Positions 15,109 through 21,993 of a stretch of 37,676 nt of DNA are shown one piece after another; the stretch's first letter is position 1, and each line of letters starts with the position of its first letter. Position numbers and translations under genes: made by a program. The stretch spans positions 1 through 37,676 of the forward strand of contig NZ_MVHT01000066.1 in assembly GCF_002086275.1 (NCBI RefSeq), written 5' to 3'. The notes beneath the pieces are model-generated. The model ran no database searches and was not told where the DNA came from. It was given only the letters and a program-made list of their open reading frames with translations. The stretch is from Mycobacterium intermedium. GTDB taxonomy: Bacteria; Actinomycetota; Actinomycetes; Mycobacteriales; Mycobacteriaceae.

Positions 15109-15466
15109 CTGGAGCGCAGGCGAATCAGGTCCAGCCTGTGGACAGCTGGCCGCCGAAGGCGGGTAGCTGGAGCGCAGGCGAATCAGGTCCAGCCTGTGGA
15201 CAGCTGGCCGCCGAAGGCGGGTAGCTGGAGCGCAGGCGAATCAGGTCCAGCCTGTGGACAGCTGGCCGCCGAAGGCGGGTAGCTGGAGCGCAGGCGAATC
15301 AGGTCCAGCCTGTGGACAGCTGGCCGCCGAAGGCGGGTAGCTGGAGCGCAGGCGAATCAGGTCCAGCCTGCGGACAGCTGGCCGCCGAAGGCGGGTAGCT
15401 GGAGCGCAGGCGAATCAGGTCCCGCCTGCGGACAGCTGGCCGCCGAAGGCGGGTAGCTGGAGCGCA
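15082..15466 (+). repeat. 58-bp tandem repeat array, about 6.6 copies, starting inside rlmN
   Basis: Unit starts are 15082, 15140, 15198, 15256, 15314, 15372 and 15430, exactly 58 bases apart; the seventh copy ends after 37 bases. The first copy encodes the conserved C-terminus of RlmN (GQLAAEGG and TAG), so the array probably arose by duplication of the gene's 3' end. Units are nearly identical; the differences sit at the junctions (CCTGTGG before copies 2-5, CCTGCGG before copies 1, 6 and 7, CCCG before copy 7). Each unit contains an imperfect stem, CAGCT..CCGCC-GAA-GGCGG..AGCTG. Because 58 is not divisible by 3, the frame shifts in each copy. This is a VNTR/MIRU-like locus. Confidence 0.97.
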
Positions 15467-15543
15467 AATTGTTGCTTCTTGGTGATGAACCGAGCGGCCG
15501 GGGATTCCGTCATCAAGGCATATCCACAGCAAAGGAGTCCTTG

Positions 15544-16053
15544 ATGAGCTTTCGTCCGGTGTCACTGCTCCGAATTATCGCGGCGGTGGCAGCCACGGTT
15601 GCCTTGATGAGCGGTTTGGCGACCCCGCCCCGTGCGTCTGCCGCCGATGACCGCCTGAACTTCACCGGAACCACCCTCAGCGGTGCCCCGTTCGACGGCG
15701 CCAGTCTGCAGGGAAAGCCGGCGGTGTTGTGGTTCTGGACGCCGTGGTGCCCGTTCTGTAACGCGGAGGCTCCCGCCATCAGCAAAGTGGCGGCCGCCAA
15801 TCCTGCGGTCACCTTCGTCGGCATCGCGGCCCATTCCGACCCGGCCGCCATACAGGGCTTCGTGTCGAAGTACGGCCTGAACTTCACCAACCTCAATGAC
15901 GCCGATGGCGCGATTTGGGCTCGCTACAACGTGCCGTGGCAGCCGGCCTGGGTGTTCTACCGCGCCGATGGGTCCTCGACCTTCGTCAACAACACCACGT
16001 CTGCTATATCCCAGGACGAACTGTCCGGCCGAGTCGCAGCTCTCACCCGCTGA
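15544..16053 (+). CDS. mpt53: Secreted thioredoxin-like protein MPT53 (DsbE/DsbF-like)
   Basis: 169-residue exported thiol-disulfide oxidoreductase. A Sec signal peptide (1-33, cleavage near ASA-AD) precedes a thioredoxin fold with active site WCPFC (Trp68, Cys69, Cys72). The cis-proline loop is VPWQPAW near residue 134. M. tuberculosis MPT53 oxidises reduced unfolded proteins outside the membrane. A strong AAAGGAG (15531-15537) precedes TTG 15541 and ATG 15544; the ATG is preferred for spacing. It is followed after 12 bases by a CcdA-like membrane protein, its likely electron partner. The gene begins 77 bases after the repeat array, which forms most of its upstream region. Confidence 0.88.
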   Translation: MSFRPVSLLRIIAAVAATVALMSGLATPPRASAADDRLNFTGTTLSGAPFDGASLQGKPAVLWFWTPWCPFCNAEAPAISKVAAANPAVTFVGIAAHSDPAAIQGFVSKYGLNFTNLNDADGAIWARYNVPWQPAWVFYRADGSSTFVNNTTSAISQDELSGRVAALTR

Positions 16054-16065
16054 GGCCGCCCTCCC

Positions 16066-16935
16066 GTGGATATTGCCCTGATCGGTTTGGCGTTCGCCGC
16101 TGGATTGGTAGCCGCGCTGAACCCATGTGGATTCGCCTTGTTGCCCGCATACCTGCTGCTGGTGGTCCGTGGGTCCGCCGAAAAATCCAGCCCCCTCAGC
16201 GCGGTCGGTAGAGCGCTGGCGGCCACCGTCGGAATGGCGCTCGGCTTCCTGACGGTGTTCGGTCTCTTCGGGGCGCTGACGATCTCGGCAGCCTCGACGG
16301 TGCAGCGATACCTCCCCTATGTCACGGTGTTGATCGGTGTGGTGCTCGTTGCCCTGGGGGTCTGGCTGCTGTCGGGACGTGAGCTGGCCGGCTTGGCCCC
16401 GAAATCGCTTGGCACGCAATGGGCGCCGACCGTGCGGATCGGCTCCATGTACGGCTACGGCGTCAGTTATGCGATCGCGTCGCTGTCCTGCACCATCGGG
16501 CCCTTCCTCGCGGTGACCGGGGCCGGCCTTCGTGGCGGCTCGGTGATCGGAAGTGTGGCGATCTATCTCGCCTACGTCGGCGGTCTGACCCTGGTGGTCG
16601 GCGTGCTTGCCATCGCTGCGGCGACGGCGAGTTCGGCGGTGGCGGACCGGCTGCGCCGGATCCTGCCGTTCGTCAACAAAGCAAGCGGTGTGCTGCTGGT
16701 GGTAGTCGGTTTGTACGTGGGCTACTACGGGGTCTACGAGCTGCGCCTGATCACTGGCGCCAGCGCGAATCCGAACGATGCGGTGATCTCCGCGGCCGGA
16801 CGACTCCAGGGTCTGGTGGCCGGCTGGATCCACAACCACGGGGGGTGGCCATGGCTACTGGCGTTGGCGGTGCTGGTCATCGGCGCGTTCGCCGGTTCGT
16901 GGTACCGCAGCCGCTACGGTCGGGCACGTCGCTGA
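16066..16935 (+). CDS. CcdA/DsbD-like membrane thiol-electron transporter
   Basis: 289-residue polytopic membrane protein of the cytochrome c biogenesis CcdA family, which carries reducing equivalents from cytosolic thioredoxin across the membrane. The two redox cysteines are in the expected places: Cys21 in ALNPCGFALLPAY in the first segment and Cys142 in SLSCTIGPFL in the fourth. About seven hydrophobic segments are visible, the last near residues 262-280, followed by a short basic tail. GTG start at 16066, 12 bases after the mpt53 stop. Counterpart of Rv2877c. Pairing with MPT53 suggests a thiol-redox couple for secreted proteins. Confidence 0.85.
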   Translation: MDIALIGLAFAAGLVAALNPCGFALLPAYLLLVVRGSAEKSSPLSAVGRALAATVGMALGFLTVFGLFGALTISAASTVQRYLPYVTVLIGVVLVALGVWLLSGRELAGLAPKSLGTQWAPTVRIGSMYGYGVSYAIASLSCTIGPFLAVTGAGLRGGSVIGSVAIYLAYVGGLTLVVGVLAIAAATASSAVADRLRRILPFVNKASGVLLVVVGLYVGYYGVYELRLITGASANPNDAVISAAGRLQGLVAGWIHNHGGWPWLLALAVLVIGAFAGSWYRSRYGRARR

Positions 16936-16940
16936 CGGCA

Positions 16941-16963
16941 GACACGCCCTGGACAAGGGTGTC
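16941..16963. terminator. Hairpin between convergent genes
   Basis: GACAC(G)CCC and GGGTGTC pair with one bulge around a 7-base loop in the gap between the CcdA-like gene and the opposing small membrane gene. It could end transcription from either side. There is no T run. Confidence 0.3.
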
Positions 16964-17028
16964 GGCGCACAACAGCAGCTGAGACGTTGCCGTAGGCGTC
17001 GAGATTCACCGGGCAGACCCGGTGCGTG

Positions 17029-17283
17029 TTACCTGATCCAGCCGCGGCGACGGCCCCACCAGTCGCGGACCAGAACGAACAGTGCGAGTGCGGCGAACAC
17101 AATCAGGAAGACGTCTTCGACGTGGCCGACGTGGTTGCCACGCAGCATCACCAGCAGAAAGCCGACGATGAAGAGGCCGGTGAGGTGCCAGGTGCGAATG
17201 TTGATCTTGCTCCAACCCCACGCTGCGGACGGCACCTCGGCGGGGTCCACGCCGTTGAACTTATCCACTTCGGTACTGGCCAC
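17029..17283 (-). CDS. Small membrane protein (Rv2876-like)
   Basis: 84-residue protein with a hydrophilic N-terminus (VDKFNGVDPAEVPSAAWGWSKIN) and two hydrophobic segments (about residues 34-50 and 56-72) separated by RGNHVGHVED, ending in a basic RRRGWIR. It is predicted to be an inner-membrane hairpin. The function is unknown; neighbours are redox and antigen genes of the SigK-linked cluster. GTG 17283 is chosen because GGAGGG lies 6 bases ahead; a longer frame to 17337 has no comparable site. Lies downstream of mpt70 on the same strand, with a 113-base gap. Confidence 0.78.
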   Translation of the reverse strand: MASTEVDKFNGVDPAEVPSAAWGWSKINIRTWHLTGLFIVGFLLVMLRGNHVGHVEDVFLIVFAALALFVLVRDWWGRRRGWIR

Positions 17284-17396
17284 AGCGATCCCTCCGGTTT
17301 GGACTGGACTGCGAACTGACATGCACTGCGTCAACATTCTGGCACACGCGGGTTTGCCCGCAATCCGGTCCGCACCGGAAGGGATCAGCTGGGGAT

Positions 17397-17978
17397 TCAG
17401 GCCGGCGGCATCAGCACGGTGTCGATCATGTACACCTGCGCATTCGCCGTGGACACACCACCGCAGACCACGCCCGCGTTGTTGACCCGCAGGTTGTTGC
17501 CGGCTCCGGTCACGGCGACGCTGGCGCCTTGCAGGGTCTTGTGGGTGCCGACGACCTGAGCTGGGCTCGCCTGGCCGGAGACGACGTGGTAGGTCAGGAT
17601 GCTGTTCAGCAGTCCCGAGTCCGTCTTGAGCTGCTCAATGGTGGCGGCCGGCAGTTTCGCGAAGGCCGCGTCGGTGGGCGCGAACACCGTGTACTGCCCG
17701 TTGTTGAGCGTGTCGACCAGGTTCACCTGCGGATTGAGGTTGCCGGACAGCGCCGACGTCAGCGTCGTCAGCAACGGATTGTTCGACGCCGCCACGGCGA
17801 CCGGCACCTGCGACATGCCCTGCACCGAGGCCGGCCCCGCCGGATTGGCCGCGGCGTAGTCGGCACAACCCGGACCGACCGGATCACTTGCCGACGCGAC
17901 CGGGGACATGGCCACCGCCAGGGCCATCAGGCCAGCGGCTGCGAAACCGGTTGCCGGCAGTGTCTTTTGCAGTTTCAT
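17397..17978 (-). CDS. mpt70: Secreted fasciclin-domain antigen MPT70
   Basis: 193-residue secreted protein, the same length as MPT70. The signal peptide (1-30, ending near SASA) is followed by the conserved DPVGPGCADYAAANP and a single FAS1 domain with the H1 motif YTVFAPTDAAFAKLP, the YH motif LTYHVVSGQ, and IDTVLMPPA at the end. There are two Cys residues (GPGC and VVCGG) able to form a disulfide. FAS1 domains mediate adhesion; the precise ligand is unknown. ATG 17978 follows AAGGAGCG. A SigK-like promoter lies at 18041-18067. It is closely related to MPT83, encoded on the other side of dipZ. Confidence 0.93.
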   Translation of the reverse strand: MKLQKTLPATGFAAAGLMALAVAMSPVASASDPVGPGCADYAAANPAGPASVQGMSQVPVAVAASNNPLLTTLTSALSGNLNPQVNLVDTLNNGQYTVFAPTDAAFAKLPAATIEQLKTDSGLLNSILTYHVVSGQASPAQVVGTHKTLQGASVAVTGAGNNLRVNNAGVVCGGVSTANAQVYMIDTVLMPPA

Positions 17979-18040
17979 GGGTGTTCGCTCCTTAGTTCTT
18001 GGACGGCTGGCGCCGGTCCGCTGGGTCCCCGACATAAGTG

Positions 18041-18067
18041 CTTCGGAGCCGGTGTGCCCGCGGTTGG
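18041..18067 (-). promoter_or_regulatory. SigK-like promoter of mpt70
   Basis: On the minus strand CCAACC (18067-18062), a 15-base spacer and CCGAAG (18046-18041) resemble the SigK pattern CCATCC/CCGAAT. The bases after the -10, CACTTATGT, match those at the mpt83 promoter (CACTTGTGT) at eight of nine positions, which strengthens both predictions. Confidence 0.6.
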
Positions 18068-18070
18068 TGA

Positions 18071-19819
18071 TCAGCCGTAAGTGAAGGAAAAAATTTGCAG
18101 TCCCTTACTGGGACGCACCTCGACCGTGCCGGCGCGCTGCGCACCACCAGCGGCAATTTGGTGCGAGGTGGGCGGACCGCTCACCGGCACGGTGGTTTCC
18201 TTTCCGTCCCGCAGCACCGTCAGGGTCCCGGTCCCGCCGACCACGATGTAGACGTTGGCGGCGTGGTAGTTCAGCTTGATCGCCGAGGATTCGGTGTCGG
18301 CCGTTGCACCCTGATAATCCAGCGACCAGCGCCCGCTCAGCGCGAACTTGTCAGCCGGCAGATCCGGCGGGTAAGCGAACGCGGCTGACCCTTCGTCGTA
18401 CACGCCACCGCCGCCGAAGTTGACCACCTTGCCGACCCCGAGGTACGTCTCGGGCGTCAGAACGGTGCGTGGGGTGATGTCGGGCGCCTCGACCGGCTTG
18501 GGCAACTTGACATCGGGCTTGGCGTTGGTCAGCAACCGCCGAATCAGGGCGTCGGTGCCGTCGTAGTCGCCCTCGCCGAACTTGATGTGACGGACGGTGC
18601 CGCTGGCGTCGATCAGATACTCCGCCGGCCAGTAGCGATTGCGGTAGTTCGTCCAGGTGGAATAGCCGTTGTCCAGCGCAATCGGGTAGGTGATGCCAAG
18701 ATCGGCCGCCCCTTTGACGACGTTGCCGGTGACCCGCTCGAACGCGTACTCGGGGGTGTGCACTCCGATGACTTCCAAACCGCTGTCCTTGTAAGCCTGA
18801 TACCAGCCGACGACGTGCGGGATGGCCCGTTGGCAGTTGATGCACGAGTACGCCCAGAAGTCGATCAAAACGACCTTGCCGCGCAAGGACTCCAAGGTGA
18901 CGGGCCGCCCGTCCGGTGTGTTGAGCCACGCCTCGATACCCTTGAGATCCGGTGCAGTGCCGCAACTTTCGAGTTCCTGGGCGCCATTGCTGCAGTTCGA
19001 CAACTGCGCGTTCTGGTCGTTGACGATGCCGCCGAGGTTCAGTTTCTCCCGAATGGTGTCCGATCCGCCGACCCTGTCCTGCAGCGATGCCGTGTAGTCG
19101 GGAATGGCGCGCTGCAACATCGCGGGTAGGTCGAACACCAGCGCGGCCGCGAGCAGGATCGTCACTATGCCTGCGCCGATGCGGATCTCGCGCTGGCGTC
19201 GCCGAAAGGCGTTCACCCGCTCCGCTATCCGCTTACCGGCCAGGGCGAAGAACAACAGCGGCAGCGCGGCACCGATCGCAAAGGCCGCGGTGAGCACGAC
19301 GGTACTCACCCCGATCGTCGCGGTGGCCCCGGCCACCACGATCGCGGCTAGGACCGGGCCGGCGCACGGGACATACAGCACACCCAGCGCCAGACCCAAC
19401 CCGAAACCGCTGCCACGGGAATCGAATTGCTTCTGCGGGATGCGCGAGAACGGCCGTTCCAGCAGCTGCTCAAAGCGTGGGAAAATGAGTCCAACGCCGA
19501 TCGCCACCAAGGCGACCAACGCAAACCAGCGGATGGCGTCTTGCGGAAGGTGCAGCACCGTCAGCAGTGCTGAGCCCAGCAGGGTGACCACGCTGAAGCT
19601 GAGCACCAGTCCGCCGATCACCCGGTAGGGGCGCAACGCGGCCGCTAACGAGCGCTTCTTGGTCTTTGCTTCAACGGCAACGGCGCCTTCGTGTTTCGCC
19701 GCCGAGCCAGGGGCGCTTTGAGCGCCGGAGAAGAAGATCACCGGCAGCACCGGCAAGATGCATGGCGATATTCCAGTGATGAGGCCGCCGAGGAAGCCGA
19801 CGAGTGCGAGGGTCAACAT
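18071..19819 (-). CDS. dipZ: DipZ, fused CcdA-type transporter and thioredoxin-like protein
   Basis: 582-residue membrane protein. The N-terminal CcdA-like part has about six to seven hydrophobic segments and two redox cysteines, Cys20 in GISPCILPVLP and Cys152 in YVPCAGPVL. After a linker with NCSNGAQELESCG comes an extracytoplasmic thioredoxin-like domain with the variant active site SCINC (Cys326, Cys329), then a C-terminal beta-rich module of about 140 residues. It probably relays electrons from the cytosol to secreted thiol proteins. ATG 19819 is chosen because homology begins at LTLALVGFLGG; an in-frame GTG at 19891 lies next to the mpt83 terminator and is less likely. It lies between mpt83 and mpt70 on the same strand. 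Confidence 0.9.
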   Translation of the reverse strand: MLTLALVGFLGGLITGISPCILPVLPVIFFSGAQSAPGSAAKHEGAVAVEAKTKKRSLAAALRPYRVIGGLVLSFSVVTLLGSALLTVLHLPQDAIRWFALVALVAIGVGLIFPRFEQLLERPFSRIPQKQFDSRGSGFGLGLALGVLYVPCAGPVLAAIVVAGATATIGVSTVVLTAAFAIGAALPLLFFALAGKRIAERVNAFRRRQREIRIGAGIVTILLAAALVFDLPAMLQRAIPDYTASLQDRVGGSDTIREKLNLGGIVNDQNAQLSNCSNGAQELESCGTAPDLKGIEAWLNTPDGRPVTLESLRGKVVLIDFWAYSCINCQRAIPHVVGWYQAYKDSGLEVIGVHTPEYAFERVTGNVVKGAADLGITYPIALDNGYSTWTNYRNRYWPAEYLIDASGTVRHIKFGEGDYDGTDALIRRLLTNAKPDVKLPKPVEAPDITPRTVLTPETYLGVGKVVNFGGGGVYDEGSAAFAYPPDLPADKFALSGRWSLDYQGATADTESSAIKLNYHAANVYIVVGGTGTLTVLRDGKETTVPVSGPPTSHQIAAGGAQRAGTVEVRPSKGLQIFSFTYG

Positions 19820-19899
19820 ATCTACTATTCGTTGCCGGGCCCGGCGCGGATTGGGCAGGCCGACAACAGGTTTGCACATGCCGGCAACCACAGAAACGA

Positions 19900-19926
19900 C
19901 AAAGCAGCCCGTGGGGACGGGCTGCT
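19900..19926 (-). terminator. Intrinsic terminator after mpt83
   Basis: On the minus strand a perfect 10-bp stem (AGCAGCCCGT/ACGGGCTGCT) with a four-base CCCC loop is followed by TTTGTCGTTT. It lies about 33 bases past the mpt83 stop and before dipZ, so dipZ may need its own promoter or partial read-through. Confidence 0.75.
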
Positions 19927-19942
19927 TCGCCGTAACAGGGGA

Positions 19943-19964
19943 CGGTGCTAGCTCGGTGCTAGCT
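19943..19964 (-). repeat. 11-bp tandem duplication at the mpt83 stop codon
   Basis: CGGTGCTAGCT occurs twice in direct tandem on the plus strand (19943-19953, 19954-19964). The copy read first from the mpt83 side contains its TAG stop (19959-19961), so the duplication lies across the gene's end. Confidence 0.8.
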
Positions 19965-20624
19965 GGGAGGCATCAGCACCGTGTCGATCATGTACACCGT
20001 CGCGTTGGCGGTGTGTACCCCTCCACACACCAGCCCCGCGTTGTTGACCATGAGCGAGTCGCCGCCGCCCTTCACCGTTACGTCGCTGCCCTGAAGCGTC
20101 TTGTGGGTGCCGTCGACCTTGCTCGGGCTCGCCTGACCGTTCACCACGTGGTAGGTCAGGATGCTGCTGAGCAACTTGGCGTCCGTCTTGAGCTGTTCGA
20201 TGGTGGCCGCGGGAAGTTTGTCGAAGGCGGCGTTCGTCGGTGCGAAGACGGTGTACTCGCCGCTGTTCAGGGTGTCGACGAGGTTGACGTTCGGGTTCAG
20301 CTTGCCCGACAACGCTGAGGTCAGCGTGGTGAGCATCGGGTTGTTGGATGCGGCGGTCGCGACTGGGTCCTGCGCCATTCCGGCCACCGACCCCGGACCC
20401 GTCGGATTCTGCGCCGCGTATTGCGAGCACCCGGGACCGATGAGATCGGCCGCGGGATCGGCCATCGCGGGTGTTCCGGCGGCCGGCGACGCGCTCATCG
20501 CCGCGGGTGCTGGGCTGCCGGCGTTCTGCGCTGCGGGTTTGGTGTCCGAACACCCCGCCAATCCCGCGATGGCCATCGCTGCAAGGCCCGCCGCCGCGAC
20601 TGTCTTGGCATGCATTTTCCTCAT
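19959..20624 (-). CDS. mpt83: Lipoprotein antigen MPT83 (fasciclin domain)
   Basis: 221-residue surface lipoprotein. The signal peptide ends in the lipobox LAGC (Cys25). A Pro/Ala-rich linker (about 26-65) precedes the FAS1 domain, which starts at DLIGPGCSQYAAQNP and contains YTVFAPTNAAFDKLP, LTYHVVNGQ and IDTVLMPPS. It is the membrane-anchored paralogue of MPT70, and the two share long blocks. ATG 20624 is chosen behind AAAGGA, with GTG 20627 and ATG 20615 as alternatives. A SigK-like promoter lies about 65 bases upstream. A perfect-stem terminator follows. It is divergent from dxr. Confidence 0.92.
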   Translation of the reverse strand: MRKMHAKTVAAAGLAAMAIAGLAGCSDTKPAAQNAGSPAPAAMSASPAAGTPAMADPAADLIGPGCSQYAAQNPTGPGSVAGMAQDPVATAASNNPMLTTLTSALSGKLNPNVNLVDTLNSGEYTVFAPTNAAFDKLPAATIEQLKTDAKLLSSILTYHVVNGQASPSKVDGTHKTLQGSDVTVKGGGDSLMVNNAGLVCGGVHTANATVYMIDTVLMPPS

Positions 20625-20686
20625 CACGTGTTGATTCCTTTGCTGTTGACGGCTTTTGGTGCCGTCCTGCTGGTTGAACACAAGTG

Positions 20687-20713
20687 ATTCGGAGTGACCG
20701 GGGTCATAGATGG
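20687..20713 (-). promoter_or_regulatory. SigK-like promoter of mpt83
   Basis: On the minus strand CCATCT (20713-20708), a 15-base spacer and a perfect CCGAAT (20692-20687) fit the SigK -35/-10 pattern. The spacer is the same length as at mpt70 and the flanks match (CTCCGAA-CACTT). The start of mpt83 lies about 63 bases downstream. Confidence 0.7.
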
Positions 20714-20792
20714 GTCCGGACGGCACTTCTTCGTCTTGGGGTTCGTCTTCGGGGATCCGCAATTTGGCGCCGCCAAGCGGCACAATGGGAGA

Positions 20793-21986
20793 GTGACCAC
20801 CCCGACCGATGAGTGGCCCGAGCGCCGTGTGCGGGTGCTGGTGCTGGGCAGCACCGGCTCGATCGGTACCCAGGCGCTGGAAGTCATCGCCGCGAACCCG
20901 GACCGTTTCGAGGTAGTGGGTCTGGCCGCCGGCGGCAAGAACCTCGACACGCTGCTACGCCAACGGGCCGAGACCGGGGTGACCAATGTTGCCGTCGCCG
21001 ACGACGACGCGGCACGGCTGGCCGGCGACATCCCCTACTGCGGACCCGAGGCCGTGACCCGGCTGGTGGAGAACACCGAGGCCGACGTCGTCCTCAACGC
21101 CCTGGTGGGGGCGTTGGGCCTGCGGCCGACCCTGGCGGCGCTCGCCTCGGGTGCGCGCCTGGCCCTGGCCAACAAGGAATCACTGGTCGCCGGCGGCCCC
21201 TTGGTGCTGCGGGCGGCCCAGCCCGGTCAGATCGTGCCGGTCGACTCCGAGCACTCCGCTCTGGCCCAGTGTCTGCGCGGCGGCACCGCCGACGAAGTCG
21301 CCAAGCTGGTGCTCACCGCCTCGGGCGGTCCGTTTCGGGGCTGGTCGGCGGCGGACCTCGAGGACGTGACCCCCGAACAGGCGGGAGCCCATCCGACGTG
21401 GTCGATGGGTCCGATGAACACGCTGAACTCGGCGTCGCTGGTCAATAAGGGGCTCGAGCTAATCGAGACCCACTTGTTATTCGGCATTCCCTACGACCGC
21501 ATCGAGGTCGTCGTACACCCGCAGTCGATCGTGCACTCGATGGTCACCTTCGTCGACGGCTCGACCATCGCCCAGGCCAGCCCGCCGGATATGAAGCTGC
21601 CGATCTCGCTGGCGTTGGGCTGGCCGCGGCGGGTCCCCGGCGCGGCCGCTGCCTGCGACTTCACCACCGCATCGACATGGGAGTTCGAGCCGCTGGACGC
21701 CGAGGTGTTCCCGGCGGTCGACCTGGCCCGCGAGGCAGGCGAACGCGGTGGCTGCCTGACCGCGGTCTACAACGCCGCCAACGAAGAAGCCGCCGAAGCC
21801 TTCCTGGCCGGGCGGATCGGATTCCCGGCGATCGTCGGCACCATCGCTGAAGTGCTGCAAGCTGCCGACCAGTGGGCCTCGGAACCAGCTAACGTGGATG
21901 AGGTACTGGAGGCGCAGCGTTGGGCCCGAGACCGAGCGCAACGCGCGGTCGCCGCAGTCTCCCGCATGGCTTTAGAAAGGTCCTGA
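20793..21986 (+). CDS. dxr: 1-deoxy-D-xylulose 5-phosphate reductoisomerase
   Basis: 397-residue enzyme of the MEP isoprenoid pathway, converting DXP to MEP with NADPH. The N-terminal Rossmann motif is VLGSTGSIGTQALEV. ALANKESLVAGG (about 128) and VDSEHSALAQCL carry metal and substrate residues, TASGGPFRGW is the flexible loop, and HPTWSMGPMNTLNSASLVNKGLE completes the active site. The start is uncertain: GTG 20793 (VTTPTDEWPERRVRV) leaves a short N-terminal extension like that in other mycobacteria, with GGGAGA immediately ahead. It is followed after 7 bases by rip1 and then ispG, so two MEP genes flank a membrane protease in one operon. Confidence 0.93.
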   Translation: MTTPTDEWPERRVRVLVLGSTGSIGTQALEVIAANPDRFEVVGLAAGGKNLDTLLRQRAETGVTNVAVADDDAARLAGDIPYCGPEAVTRLVENTEADVVLNALVGALGLRPTLAALASGARLALANKESLVAGGPLVLRAAQPGQIVPVDSEHSALAQCLRGGTADEVAKLVLTASGGPFRGWSAADLEDVTPEQAGAHPTWSMGPMNTLNSASLVNKGLELIETHLLFGIPYDRIEVVVHPQSIVHSMVTFVDGSTIAQASPPDMKLPISLALGWPRRVPGAAAACDFTTASTWEFEPLDAEVFPAVDLAREAGERGGCLTAVYNAANEEAAEAFLAGRIGFPAIVGTIAEVLQAADQWASEPANVDEVLEAQRWARDRAQRAVAAVSRMALERS

Positions 21987-21993
21987 CACCTCG

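Noticed and set aside
15082..15466. CRISPR array
   Set aside because: The units are contiguous 58-bp copies without variable spacers and the first is coding sequence of rlmN; no cas genes are present.
15562..16839. 425-codon minus-strand frame opposite mpt53 and the CcdA-like gene
   Set aside because: Gly/Arg/Gln-rich antisense frame; the plus strand encodes clear family members.
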